From positions 23,641 through 87,640 of the forward strand of contig DATLQU010000035.1 of the NCBI GenBank assembly GCA_035535015.1: a stretch of DNA of 64,000 bases. The letters are read 5' to 3'. The notes below the pieces were generated by a model. It saw only the letters and a list, made by a program, of their open reading frames with translations. It had not been told where the DNA came from and made no database searches. Shown here in pieces: positions 22,108-31,142 of the stretch (positions are counted from its first letter, which is position 1; every line of letters starts with the position of its first letter). Both the position numbers and the translations under genes were made by a program. The stretch comes from Palsa-661 sp035535015 (GTDB taxonomy: Bacteria > Actinomycetota > Acidimicrobiia > Acidimicrobiales > UBA8190).

Positions 22108-24915
22108 TCAGGCCCGGGCGGTGAAGTGGTAGCTACCGGCCGCCACCGACAGGGTGACCCGACCTCCGACGGCGCCGACGACGCTCACACCGGCGGCGTG
22201 GCCCAGCGGCTTTCCCCCTTCGGTGAGGGCACCGGGACGAGCGGCGGGCAGGTGCACCCGGGCCGAGGCGTTCGGCGGCAGCACGAGGGCGAGCTCCGTG
22301 CTCGATCCCGTCCGGCGCCAGTCGACAGACGCCGTCCCCGCCGGGGTGGGCACCCGGCCGGAGACATCCAGCCGTCCGGGAGGGGGCCGAACGTCGAGGA
22401 CGGTGGCCCCGCTCGGGGCCGGTGGCGTACCGGGGGCGACGCCGAGCAGGACCTCCTGCATGGCCACCAGGGCGCCCGATCCCCACCCGTGGGACAGGCT
22501 GTCGCCGATCAGGTCGCTCGGCGTCCAGGTCTCCCAGGTGAAGGTCCCACCGGCGGCCACGATGCGGGCCCATCCGGGGATCCGGCTGTCGGTGAGCAGA
22601 CGCACGACATCCTGATCGCGGCCCGCCGCGTGCAGGGCCCGGAGCAATTCGAGTCCGTGGTCGGGGCTGACCGAGATCCCGAGACCGGCCACGTAGGCCC
22701 CCACCGCCGTCACCCGGGCCGCGGGCACCACGCCGTAGGCGAGGGCCGAGGCGTTGACCTGCTGCGAGGCGTGCGGACTGAGCGTCCCGTCCGCCTTCAG
22801 GCCGTCCACGTAGACGCCGTCGCCGCGCACGAGGCGGGCGTTGACCGCCGCCATCAGGGCGGCGGCGCGCAACCCCTGAAGAGTGACCTCCCCGTCGTCA
22901 CCGAGGACGCCGGCCACCTGGCCCATCCGGTGGAAGGCGTTCACCGCCATCACGTTGATGGTGGTGTCGGCCACGGTGTCGAGGTCGTAGCCGTAGAGGG
23001 GATCGCCGTTACTGCCGAGCGAGAGCCCGGTGACCAGTCCCGTGGTCCGGTCCATGTGACCGGCCAGGTAGTTGCCGATGTTCTGCAGCGTCGTCTGCAG
23101 CGACGCCAGCGTGTCGACGTCCCCCGTGTTCAGGTAGTAACGCCACACCCACTCGGGATAGAGCTCGGTGAAGGTGGGGAAGTCCCGGGCCCCGTCGCCG
23201 TTGGGATAGACGGCGTTGACCCGGCCGTCGGGCCAGTAGCGCCTCTGCGACCGGGCGAAGTCCCGCAGCCCCTGCCCGGTCAGGTTCTGTTCGCCGAAGG
23301 CCCGCATCACGACCTGGGACTCGGTGGCCCCGTCCCACAGGAAAGGGCCCTTCTCCCGGGTGGGCGTGTCGATGAACTGCTCCTGCGAGGTGTAGAGCGC
23401 CGAGCGGCGGGTGAGCGCCCAGACGTCGTTCAGCATCGGGACCGAGGATGCGAAGGTGGCGTCCGGGACACGGGGCATGGCCGCGTGCCGGGCCACCAGC
23501 GTGACCTGGGATCGGCCCAGGGCCTCACCCGGATCGTCGATCTGCAGGTAGCGGAAGCCGAGGAAGGTGAAGGGCAGGAACGTCTGTGCGCCGTGGCGCT
23601 GGACATAGGAGAAGCTCAGATCGGTCCCCTGGGTCCCGTGCACGGTGGAGACGTGGCCGTCGGCATCGAGCAGGTAGCCGACGTGCATGGGAACCATCCG
23701 CCCGCTGACTCCGTGGCGGAACGTGACCGCCGGGCGACCGGCGTAGACCTTTCCGAAGTCGACCACCACGGCACCGCCGGCGAGCGTTTTCACCGACACC
23801 GGCGCCACCGGCTCTTCGACGATCCGACTCCGCTGGGCGACGAGCTGTGTGAAAGGAGCGGTGCCCACGGGACCGAGAACGGCCGGGGCCGTCCAGCCGC
23901 GGTCGTCGAAGCCGCCATCGGACCATCGCAGCGGCGCCGCCCGGCCGTCGATGTTTTCCACGAAGTCGTTCCCGTCGGTGTTCCGGTAGCCGCCGGGCAG
24001 CCATTCGCCGGGGTGCTCACGCCAGGTGCCGTCGGTGGCGATCACCTGGTGACTGCCGTCGGTGAAGTGGACCGACAGATGCACCAACAGGCCCGGGGCG
24101 GACTCCGGTCGGCCCTGGCCGGCGCCGTACCAGCGATGGAGCACCCCGATGCCGTTGTCGGCCCCGGGCCGGATATGGGCGGTCACGTCGGTGGCCTGGA
24201 CGTAACTCTCGTCGGGGTAGGAGAAACTCGGCCCGCTGTCGACCTCCGTCCCGTTGATCCACAACTGGTACTTGTGAGCGGCGGCCACGAACGCCGTGGC
24301 CCGGGCCACCGCCTTGGACGGCACCCGTCTGGTCGTCCGCACGTAGGTGTGCCTGTCCGGTTGAGGATCGGCGACCGCCGGCTGCAACCACTGCGCCCGC
24401 CAGTCCCCGTCGCGCAGCCCGGTGGTGAACGAGGCCGGGGCCGAGAACGCGCTCCATCCTCCGGGGCCACGGGTGGACAGACGCCACTGGTAGGCGGTGT
24501 CGGCCGACAGAGGCCGGCCGCCATAGCGGACGAAGGCCTGGCGGGCCGAGCTCACCTGGGCGCTGTCCCAGATCGTGCGCGGAGCCCGCGTCCGGCTCGT
24601 CGTGCTCACCACGATCCGGTACCCGATCTGCCGGGCCCCCCGGCGGCCGTCGTCCATCTCCCAGGCGAAGAGCACCTCGTCGGGGTCGGCGCCGACGGTG
24701 CCCGCCACCCCGTTCACCGTCAACCGTCGCGGCGCCGACGGTGCCCCGGTGGAGGCCGGATCCGGAACCGACGCCCCCACCAGCCGGGGATGCACCGGCG
24801 TCGTCGGGGATGCCATCGACGGAAGCGCCACCGTCACCGCCGTCGCCCGGGCGCTGTTGGCCAGGAACGTCCGGCGGTCCGACCGGTCCGGCGCCCGGTC
24901 CGACCCCGCGCTCAC
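22108..24915 (-). CDS. Secreted alpha-L-rhamnosidase (GH78 family)
   Basis: 935 aa. It should release terminal alpha-L-rhamnose from glycans or glycosides. The N-terminus SDRRTFLANSARATAV is a twin-arginine signal, so the enzyme is probably exported folded. A fibronectin-like region (QIGYRIVVSTTSR ... YQWRLS) and beta-sandwich domains (WINGTEVDSGPSFSYP) precede the (alpha/alpha)6 catalytic domain. There, DTPTREKGPFLWDG contains the REK acid/base Glu region, followed by ELYPEWVWRYYLNTGD and WETWTPSD. A C-terminal beta domain ends the chain. GTG 24915 overlaps the NHL gene stop (GTGA), so the two are coupled; the longer frame to 25023 is not needed. Confidence 0.88.
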   Translation of the reverse strand: MSAGSDRAPDRSDRRTFLANSARATAVTVALPSMASPTTPVHPRLVGASVPDPASTGAPSAPRRLTVNGVAGTVGADPDEVLFAWEMDDGRRGARQIGYRIVVSTTSRTRAPRTIWDSAQVSSARQAFVRYGGRPLSADTAYQWRLSTRGPGGWSAFSAPASFTTGLRDGDWRAQWLQPAVADPQPDRHTYVRTTRRVPSKAVARATAFVAAAHKYQLWINGTEVDSGPSFSYPDESYVQATDVTAHIRPGADNGIGVLHRWYGAGQGRPESAPGLLVHLSVHFTDGSHQVIATDGTWREHPGEWLPGGYRNTDGNDFVENIDGRAAPLRWSDGGFDDRGWTAPAVLGPVGTAPFTQLVAQRSRIVEEPVAPVSVKTLAGGAVVVDFGKVYAGRPAVTFRHGVSGRMVPMHVGYLLDADGHVSTVHGTQGTDLSFSYVQRHGAQTFLPFTFLGFRYLQIDDPGEALGRSQVTLVARHAAMPRVPDATFASSVPMLNDVWALTRRSALYTSQEQFIDTPTREKGPFLWDGATESQVVMRAFGEQNLTGQGLRDFARSQRRYWPDGRVNAVYPNGDGARDFPTFTELYPEWVWRYYLNTGDVDTLASLQTTLQNIGNYLAGHMDRTTGLVTGLSLGSNGDPLYGYDLDTVADTTINVMAVNAFHRMGQVAGVLGDDGEVTLQGLRAAALMAAVNARLVRGDGVYVDGLKADGTLSPHASQQVNASALAYGVVPAARVTAVGAYVAGLGISVSPDHGLELLRALHAAGRDQDVVRLLTDSRIPGWARIVAAGGTFTWETWTPSDLIGDSLSHGWGSGALVAMQEVLLGVAPGTPPAPSGATVLDVRPPPGRLDVSGRVPTPAGTASVDWRRTGSSTELALVLPPNASARVHLPAARPGALTEGGKPLGHAAGVSVVGAVGGRVTLSVAAGSYHFTARA

Positions 24916-26204
24916 GGTCCCGCGATCCGCCGGACGCGGTTGGCGCCCTGATCGCTGAAATAGATCGACCCACCGGGTCCGGCGGCGACCCCGTAGGGGT
25001 AGACGAGCCGGGTCGAGATCCACTTCGTCCCGTCGCCCGCCGGCCCGGCACCACCCACAGGGAGCATCCCGGCCAGCGTGTACATGTCCCCGCCGATCAC
25101 CCGGCGGCCGAACACCGTGGCGTCGTGGGCCGCCACCTCCCGGATGGACCGCTCGTCGCTGTCGGCGATGAAGAGGTCGCCGGCGCCGTCGACGGCCAGA
25201 CCGGTCGGAAAGTTCAGGTCGGCGGCCGGTCCGGCGGCCGACAGGCCGTCGTTCAGGTAGTCGCTGTGTGCACCTTGTCCGGCCACGGTGCCGATGTTCC
25301 CGGCGGCGATGGGCACGTCATAGAACGTCCCCGTCGTCACCGGCACCTCCCGGACGTCACAGTTCCCCTGGTCGGCGATCAGGAGGTCTCCGGCTCCGTC
25401 GACCGCCACCGCCGTGGGTGCCCACAATTCGGCCTTCGCCGCCGGCCCCGCGTCGCCGGCATCCCCGCACACACCCGTCCCGGCCACCGTGTAGAGGTGC
25501 CCGGCCCGTCGTCCACCACCCCCCGCCGAGGAGGAGGCGGGGCCGTTGGGGACCTCCTGCACCCGGCAGTTGCCGGTGTCGGCGATGAAGAGATCACCTT
25601 CGGCGTCGACGGCGACACCACGAGGCTCGTCGAGCAGCGCCGAGCGAGCCGGTCTCCCGTCGGCGCTCGAGCCGGCCGCCCCGGTGCCGGCCAGCGAGAC
25701 GAGCCGGCCCGCCGTCACCGCCACGGCGAAGTTCCGACCGGAGACGGCGGGAAGCTCGAGGACCCGGTTGCCCGACGCATCGGCGATCAGGAGGTCGCCC
25801 CGGGCGTCGAAGGCCACGGCTGTGGGGTCGACCAGAGCCACCTCCGACGAACCCGACGCCGGGTGCCGGCCGCAGCCCATACCGGCCACCGTGTAGATCC
25901 GTCCCGGCCGCATGGCCCGGCCGAAGTGCCTCCCGGCACGGGCCGCCATCATCCGGATCCGACAATTCCCGCTGTCGGCCACGGCGATGTCACCGGCCGA
26001 GTCCACGGCGATACCCGTTGGGGCGTCCAGCTCGGCGCCCCGAGCCGGGCCGCCGTCACCCCGGCCACCGGCGGCGCCGGTGCCGGCCACGGCTGTCACC
26101 TTCGGGGCTCCCGGAGAGGCGGAGGCGACCGCCGGCATGGCGAGCGCCAACAGGATGGTCACGCATCCGGCACCGAAGACCGCTGGCCTGACCACCACGT
26201 GCAT
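24912..26204 (-). CDS. Secreted NHL-repeat protein
   Basis: 430 aa with a Sec signal peptide (FGAGCVTILLALAMPAVASAS). The mature part consists of about five NHL repeats of the form LDAPTGIAVDSAGDIAVADSGNCRIR, with recurring VAGTG linkers, predicting a beta-propeller outside the cell. Propellers of this kind bind proteins or glycans or act as lyases; no catalytic motif is evident. ATG 26204 directly precedes the signal peptide; a GTG two codons upstream is equally possible. Coupling by a 4-bp overlap to the rhamnosidase suggests a joint role in extracellular polysaccharide use. Confidence 0.83.
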   Translation of the reverse strand: MHVVVRPAVFGAGCVTILLALAMPAVASASPGAPKVTAVAGTGAAGGRGDGGPARGAELDAPTGIAVDSAGDIAVADSGNCRIRMMAARAGRHFGRAMRPGRIYTVAGMGCGRHPASGSSEVALVDPTAVAFDARGDLLIADASGNRVLELPAVSGRNFAVAVTAGRLVSLAGTGAAGSSADGRPARSALLDEPRGVAVDAEGDLFIADTGNCRVQEVPNGPASSSAGGGGRRAGHLYTVAGTGVCGDAGDAGPAAKAELWAPTAVAVDGAGDLLIADQGNCDVREVPVTTGTFYDVPIAAGNIGTVAGQGAHSDYLNDGLSAAGPAADLNFPTGLAVDGAGDLFIADSDERSIREVAAHDATVFGRRVIGGDMYTLAGMLPVGGAGPAGDGTKWISTRLVYPYGVAAGPGGSIYFSDQGANRVRRIAGP

Positions 26205-26589
26205 GGGCACCCCCGGGGCCGCATCCTTGCACGCGTCGCCCTGCCACCTCGACACGTTGCGCGCAGACAGTCCCGACCGGCTCACACGCACGCGCCAGGA
26301 GCGCCGGTTTACACAGTTGTCATCAGTTGGACCCATTGTGTTTACGACCCACCCGTACTGTGCCGGTACCGGCAGCTGAGGGGCTGCGGGAACCGCACCG
26401 CCGAAGGGGCTTGGCGACAGGTGTGCCCCCCGCACCCAGAGTTCGCCAGCCCCTTCGGCGCGTGCCCCGAGCACGGCGATCCGCTCGGAGCTACCCTCGG
26501 GACAGGCGACGGGACCCGGAAGCATTTCCCGTGCGCCGCCGGGGGGGCCGGGCAGGGGATCGCTCTCCCCTGCCGCGGGCTCGAACAGA
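26205..26589. other. Intergenic region upstream of the NHL/rhamnosidase operon
   Basis: A less GC-rich stretch (26305-26350) is the probable promoter area for the NHL gene. On the plus strand, 26355-26618 carries a GC3-rich frame with clustered Cys/His (RGCGNRTAEG, VCPPHPEF, GACPEHGDPL) but no ATG, GTG or TTG start near its beginning. It may be a fragment of a small zinc-binding gene. Nothing else is seen. Confidence 0.35.
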
Positions 26590-27681
26590 TCAGTCGGCCG
26601 TCTCCGGGCCGGCGATGACGCTGTAGGCGAGCACCGGCTCGTCGAAACCCTTCAGCTGCCGACGTCCGGCGCCCTCGAAGACCAGACCGCGGCCCGAGGC
26701 GGCGCGCCGGACGTTCTCGTCGGCCAGCACTTCGCCCGGAATGGCCAGGTCGGCCAGCCGGCTGGCCAGGTTGACGACTTCCCCGTAGTAGTCCCCCTGC
26801 CGGGCCAGCACGTCACCGAAGGCCAGGCCACCACGGGGCTGGATCCCTTCATCGAGGAATTCGGTCATCAGCGCCAGCGCCAACTCGCAGCCGGCCACGG
26901 GATCGATGGCCACGAACATGACCTCGTCGCCGATGTGCTTGATGATCCGACCCCCGTACTCCGAGGCCACCCGGAAGGCCCGGGTCTCGAATTGGCCGAT
27001 GAAAGCGCTCAGCTCCCGGGTGGCCATCCGGTGGGACAGGGGCGTGAATCCGACCAGGTCGACGAAACCTACCGCCACCCGGAACAGCGCCCGGTCGCTC
27101 ACGTGCGCCTGGGCCAACCGTTGCCGGTCCACCCCGTCACGCAGAAGATGAACGAAGACGGCACCGAGCCCCGCCCCCAATTCGAGCGCCTTCATCGCCG
27201 CCGACGAGCTCTTCTCGGCCAGTTGCAGGGGGTCGGCGCCTCCTTCGGCCAGCTCGACCTCGACGTTCTGGACGTAGAAGCTGATCGCCGCGTCGGCGAT
27301 CCTCGACAGTGCGCTGCCGACGACCTGCAGAAGCTCGTCTCCCTCCTTGTCGGTGAAGAGGTCCATCGTGGTCAGGGAGCGGACGAAACTCGCGTCGGCC
27401 GACGAGAACATCGGCGCCTCCGACCCCGGCACCTCGACTCCGAGGGACCGCCAGATGCCGAGCACCTCCTCGACAGGGGCCCCCGTCCGCTCGGCCACGT
27501 CGTGGGCGGTCAGGCCCTCGGCGGCGGCGAAAACCAGGTCGGCGCCCAGGCCGACGAGGCCCGATCGGGCCTCGGCCTCGGCGACCTGCTCCTCGGTGGC
27601 CCCCAGAGAGACGAGGAAGGCGACCAGACTGGGGGTGGCCGCACACGACGGATCGACCGGGACCGGGGCTCTTCTCTGCAC
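26590..27681 (-). CDS. Class III adenylate/guanylate cyclase with N-terminal regulatory region
   Basis: 363 aa. The C-terminal catalytic domain (about 180-360) keeps the key residues: first metal Asp in GFVDLVGFTPLS, substrate Lys and second metal Asp in GGRIIKHIGDEVMFV, and the Asn/Arg pair in GDYYGEVVNLASRLA. It should make cAMP (or cGMP) as a homodimer in the cytoplasm. The N-terminal half is helical (GLTAHDVAERTGAPVEEV, then a MDLFTDKEGDELLQVVG segment), like the regulatory halves of mycobacterial cyclases such as Rv1264. A paralogue of the same layout lies at 52.9-54.1 kb. GTG 27681 has CAAGCT 6 nt upstream, a possible leaderless start. Confidence 0.87.
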   Translation of the reverse strand: MQRRAPVPVDPSCAATPSLVAFLVSLGATEEQVAEAEARSGLVGLGADLVFAAAEGLTAHDVAERTGAPVEEVLGIWRSLGVEVPGSEAPMFSSADASFVRSLTTMDLFTDKEGDELLQVVGSALSRIADAAISFYVQNVEVELAEGGADPLQLAEKSSSAAMKALELGAGLGAVFVHLLRDGVDRQRLAQAHVSDRALFRVAVGFVDLVGFTPLSHRMATRELSAFIGQFETRAFRVASEYGGRIIKHIGDEVMFVAIDPVAGCELALALMTEFLDEGIQPRGGLAFGDVLARQGDYYGEVVNLASRLADLAIPGEVLADENVRRAASGRGLVFEGAGRRQLKGFDEPVLAYSVIAGPETAD

Positions 27682-27753
27682 GGGACAAGCTTGGCACCGG
27701 CGGCCGGTGGCGCGGGCCCGCCCGGGCCAGACTGGTTGGGGGGGGTGCGGCCC

Positions 27754-28008
27754 GTGAAGCTCAAGCTCGACCTGCACGACATCTACAACCGGGGGTCCGA
27801 CATCGACAAGGCTCTCCGGGACATCATCGACGAAGCCGTCCGGACGAAAGCCACCCTGGTGGAGATCATTCCGGGCAAGGGATCGGGCCAACTGAAGAAG
27901 CGGGTCCTGCGCTTTCTCGACACCAAGGAGATGAAGGCCATCTACCACCGGGTGGAGAAGGATTCGAACAACTTCGGACGCGTCTTCGTCCACTTCCGCT
28001 GGAAGTGA
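27754..28008 (+). CDS. Stand-alone Smr-domain protein
   Basis: 84 aa. LDLHDIYNRGSDIDKALRDIIDEA at the start contains the LDLH motif of Smr domains, and VEIIPGKGSGQLKKRVLRFL holds the GxGxG-type loop (usually HGxG). Smr domains are small nucleases or nucleic-acid-binding modules, often fused to MutS2. Here the module stands alone. GTG 27754 was chosen for the G-rich Shine-Dalgarno upstream; GTG 27745 is also in frame. The stop overlaps a GTG that could begin the crotonase gene. It is divergent from the cyclase gene. Confidence 0.85.
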   Translation: MKLKLDLHDIYNRGSDIDKALRDIIDEAVRTKATLVEIIPGKGSGQLKKRVLRFLDTKEMKAIYHRVEKDSNNFGRVFVHFRWK

Positions 28009-28028
28009 CGGACGAGAGAGGGACTGCC

Positions 28029-28715
28029 ATGAGCGAGCTGGTCTCGTACGAGCGCGATGCAGAGGTCGCCACCATCACCATGGATGACGGCAAGGTCAAC
28101 GTCTTCTCTGTTCCCATGCTCCGGGCGCTCCACGAGGCCTTCGATCAGGCCGAGGGCGACGGCACCGTGGTGATCCTCACCGGACGCGAGGGGTACTTCT
28201 CCGCCGGTTTCGACTTGTTGACCATCGCCGGCGGTCCGGAGCCGCTGCGGGAGATGCTCACCCTGGGGGCGACCCTGGCCCAACGGCTGCTGGCCTTTCC
28301 CCGGCCGGTGGTGGCCACCTGTCCGGGCCACGCCTACCCGGCGGGCGCCTTCCTACTGCTCTCCTCCGACACCCGGATCGGCGCCGCCGGCGCCTTCCGG
28401 ATCGGCCTCAACGAGGTCAGGATCGGCCTCACCCTGCCCTGGTTCGCCATCGAGCTCGCCCGACACCGGCTCCAGCCCTCGTACTTCGACCGGGGTCTGG
28501 TCACGGCCACCATGTACGACCCGGCCGAAGCGGTGACGGCCGGCTTCCTCGATCAGGTGGTCGCCCCCGGCGACCTGCGCGCCGCCGGCCTCGAGGCGGC
28601 CGGCCTACTCGCCGAACTCGATCCCACCGCCCATGCCGCCACCAAGCGCCGCGTCCGCCGGCGGGTCCTCGACGCCCTGCAGGCGGCCATCGACTCCGAG
28701 CTCCCGCCACCGTGA
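28029..28715 (+). CDS. Enoyl-CoA hydratase/isomerase (crotonase) family protein
   Basis: 228 aa, slightly short for a crotonase (about 255). The oxyanion-hole segments are present: GREGYFSAGFDL and CPGHAYPAGAFLLLSSDTRIG, followed by FRIGLNEVRIGLTLPWFA with the Glu often used in catalysis (LNEV). It acts on acyl-CoA thioesters in beta-oxidation or related degradation; the exact substrate is unknown. ATG 28029 with GAGAGGGA upstream was preferred; GTG 28005 would overlap the Smr stop. It shares a transcript with the Smr gene. Confidence 0.85.
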   Translation: MSELVSYERDAEVATITMDDGKVNVFSVPMLRALHEAFDQAEGDGTVVILTGREGYFSAGFDLLTIAGGPEPLREMLTLGATLAQRLLAFPRPVVATCPGHAYPAGAFLLLSSDTRIGAAGAFRIGLNEVRIGLTLPWFAIELARHRLQPSYFDRGLVTATMYDPAEAVTAGFLDQVVAPGDLRAAGLEAAGLLAELDPTAHAATKRRVRRRVLDALQAAIDSELPPP

Positions 28716-28773
28716 CCCGCCGGTGACCCGCCGGTGACCGGGGTCCAGGGTGACTCGAGACTGAGAGACCCGG

Positions 28774-29316
28774 TCAACGGCGCGCCATCTCGGCCAACGT
28801 GTTGACCGTCTTCCAGTTCCGGGTGGTCGTGTCCGAGCCCAATTTCTTCTCGAAGAACGTGTTGGTCAGCTTGGTCTTGCCGTAGCCGTCCGGGCAGCGC
28901 AGAAAGACGTCCCGGCCGACCACCAGGAACTCGTCGGCGTCCACCGCCTTGGCCTGGGCCGCTTTCACATCGGCCGGTGACGGAACCTCAGCCAGGAATG
29001 TCACGTGCAGGGTGGTGGCTTCGACCCCCCGACGAACGAAGGGATTCGTCGTGATCACGGCTCCGAGTTCGCTCTTCGACCGTACGAGCACCGGCACTTT
29101 GGTTCCGAGCAGGTCGACCAGCGCGTCCTCCAGGAACGCCACGATGCCCGAAACCTTGGCCCTGCTTCTGAAGACGGCGTTGCCGCTCTGGATATAGGTG
29201 CGCACCTCCTCGCCGCCGGCGGCCGTCACCAGAGAGCGCAGGGACTCCATGGGCAGACGATTCCGGCCGCTCACGTTGATCCCCCGCAGCATGGCCACAT
29301 AGGTCGTCGTGGTCAT
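28774..29316 (-). CDS. DUF1697 domain-containing protein
   Basis: 180 aa. The family signature is clear: TTYVAMLRGINVSGRNRLPMESLRSL, GGEEVRTYIQSGNAVF and NPFVRRGVEATTLHVTFL, ending in TKLTNTFFEKKLG and TRNWKTVNTLAEMA. DUF1697 proteins are widespread and cytoplasmic but have no established function. ATG 29316 matches the usual family start. It lies 10 bp after the LysR gene on the same strand, probably in one transcript. Confidence 0.88.
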   Translation of the reverse strand: MTTTTYVAMLRGINVSGRNRLPMESLRSLVTAAGGEEVRTYIQSGNAVFRSRAKVSGIVAFLEDALVDLLGTKVPVLVRSKSELGAVITTNPFVRRGVEATTLHVTFLAEVPSPADVKAAQAKAVDADEFLVVGRDVFLRCPDGYGKTKLTNTFFEKKLGSDTTTRNWKTVNTLAEMARR

Positions 29317-29326
29317 GTCGTCGTGG

Positions 29327-30229
29327 TCATATGGCGCTCGCCGCGGCACCGGCGCCGGCGAAGAGCCGCACGAACCCGGCCACCGGGGCACGGGTGGTCT
29401 CCCCCGTCCGGGCCCAGAGGAACCAGGGCTCGTCGGGAATCAGATCGGAGACCGGATACACCTCGACGATCCTGCCCTCGTCGAGGGCCCCGGCACAGAC
29501 GAACCGGGGGAGGATGCTGCAGCCGATCCCCCGCTCGACGGCCCGGGTCACGGCCCGCAGATCAGGGGCCACCAGCCGCAGGCGGGCCGAGAAGGGCCGG
29601 CCCAGATGGCTCTGCCAGAACCGGCGGGTGATGGGCAGCTCGAGGCTGTAGGCGGCCCAGGACTGACCGACCAGCCAGTCCCCGAGCGTCGACAACGAAC
29701 CGAACGAGGCACCGGCCACAACGGCCGGTGCCGCCACCAGGACGAACCCCTTCTCCCCGATGGGCAGCGCCGTCATTCGCCGGCGCTGAGCGACGGTCCT
29801 GGTGACGACCACGTCGAGTTCACCGCGCTCGAGTCGTCCGAGCAGCTCCGTGTCGTCTCCGAAGCTGGCCACCACGGCCAGCTCGCTGCCACTGATCTTC
29901 GGCAGGACCACGCAGGAGAAGAATTCGGCCGTCGACCCCAGGCGCAGGGGCGCCGACGACCCCCCGGGCCGACCCTGCTCGAGCCCGCCGAGCACCGCTT
30001 CGAGCTGGTCGAGGGCGGAGGCCGCCTCGGCGTAGAGCGCCACCGCCCGGCCCGTGGGCTCCACCCCCCGCGGTGTCCGCACGAACAGCGGACCACCCAC
30101 CGCCCTCTCCAGTCCGGCCAACTGCTGGCTGGCGGCCGGCTGCGACACCCCCCGCTGGCGGGCCCCGTCGGTCACCGACCGCGCCCGGTAGACGGCCAGG
30201 AAGGTCCGCAGCTGCTCGGCCCGGGACAT
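29327..30229 (-). CDS. LysR-family transcriptional regulator
   Basis: 300 aa. N-terminal winged helix-turn-helix: LRTFLAVYRARSVTDGARQRGVSQPAASQQLAGLE, then LFVRTPRGVEPTGRAV, and a periplasmic-binding-like effector domain (LRLGSTAEFFSCVVLPKI onward). ATG 30229 has TAAGAT 6 nt upstream (plus-strand 30236-30241), consistent with a leaderless transcript. It is divergent from the methyltransferase across 70 bp of AT-rich DNA, the classical LysR arrangement. The effector is unknown. Confidence 0.9.
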   Translation of the reverse strand: MSRAEQLRTFLAVYRARSVTDGARQRGVSQPAASQQLAGLERAVGGPLFVRTPRGVEPTGRAVALYAEAASALDQLEAVLGGLEQGRPGGSSAPLRLGSTAEFFSCVVLPKISGSELAVVASFGDDTELLGRLERGELDVVVTRTVAQRRRMTALPIGEKGFVLVAAPAVVAGASFGSLSTLGDWLVGQSWAAYSLELPITRRFWQSHLGRPFSARLRLVAPDLRAVTRAVERGIGCSILPRFVCAGALDEGRIVEVYPVSDLIPDEPWFLWARTGETTRAPVAGFVRLFAGAGAAASAI

Positions 30230-30299
30230 CCATTTATCTTATACATAGCTATTGAAAAATCACTTTGCTAATGATCGGCGGGGAGCGCATGCTGTCGAC

Positions 30300-31142
30300 A
30301 TGACCCGCCTCGACGCCGCCTCTCCGGCCCGGCCGCCCGGGCCGGACCACCGCTACACCCACGGCCACCACGAGAGTGTCCTGCGTTCGCACCGTTGGCG
30401 GACGGCGGAGAACTCGGCCGCCTACCTGCTCCCGTCGCTGCGACCCGGCCTCTCGGTCCTGGACGTGGGTTGCGGGCCCGGCACCATCACCGTCGATCTG
30501 GCCCGGCGGGTCGCACCCGGACCGGTGGTCGGACTGGACAGCGCCGCCGAGGTCGTCGCCCTGGCCCGGGCCACCACCGACGACCGTGCCATCGGCAATC
30601 TCCGCTTCACCGTCGGCGACACCTACGCCCTCGACTTCGACGACGGCTCTTTCGACATCGTCCACGCCCATCAGGTCCTCCAACACCTCGCCCATCCGGT
30701 GGCCGCCCTGGCCGAGTTGGGCCGGGTCTGCCGGCCCGGCGGACGGGTGGCGGCGCGCGACGGGGACTACGGCGGCTTCACCTGGTACCCGGCCGATCCC
30801 GGACTCGACGCCTGGCTCGACCTCTACGGCGCCGTGGCCCGGGCCAACGGCGGCGAACCCGACGGCGGCCGCCATCTCGCCTCCTGGGCCCGGGCCGCCG
30901 GCTTCACCGAGGTGACGACCACGGCATCGGCCTGGTGTTTCTCGGACCCCGACGACCGGCGGTGGTGGGGTGAGCTCTGGGCCGACCGTATGACCGAGTC
31001 GGCCCTCGGCGCCCGGGCCGTCGAACTGGGCCTGGCCACTGCCGACCAACTCCAGGAGATGGCGGCCGCCTGGCGCCGCTGGACGGCCCATCCCGACGGG
31101 TGGTTCGCCGTCCTCCACGGCGAGATCCTCTGCCTACGGTAA
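30300..31142 (+). CDS. Class I SAM-dependent methyltransferase
   Basis: 280 aa. Rossmann-fold motifs: VLDVGCGPGTITVDLA (motif I, SAM binding), DSAAEVVALAR after it, FDIVHAHQVLQHLAHP (motif post-II/III), and RVCRPGGRVAARDGDYGG. The opening RYTHGHHESVLRSHRWRTAENSAAYL is typical of a conserved actinobacterial subgroup related to UbiE-like enzymes. The methyl acceptor is unknown. ATG 30300 was chosen for the match to that subgroup. It is divergent from and probably controlled by the LysR gene. Its 3' end overlaps the convergent MDR gene by 9 bp. Confidence 0.88.
   Translation: MTRLDAASPARPPGPDHRYTHGHHESVLRSHRWRTAENSAAYLLPSLRPGLSVLDVGCGPGTITVDLARRVAPGPVVGLDSAAEVVALARATTDDRAIGNLRFTVGDTYALDFDDGSFDIVHAHQVLQHLAHPVAALAELGRVCRPGGRVAARDGDYGGFTWYPADPGLDAWLDLYGAVARANGGEPDGGRHLASWARAAGFTEVTTTASAWCFSDPDDRRWWGELWADRMTESALGARAVELGLATADQLQEMAAAWRRWTAHPDGWFAVLHGEILCLR

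Noticed and set aside
22126..24951. Long plus-strand open frame (941 codons) opposite the rhamnosidase gene
   Set aside because: It is antisense to a gene with clear GH78 motifs, has low-complexity Gly/Arg/Val composition and no family motif. Long antisense frames are expected at this GC content.
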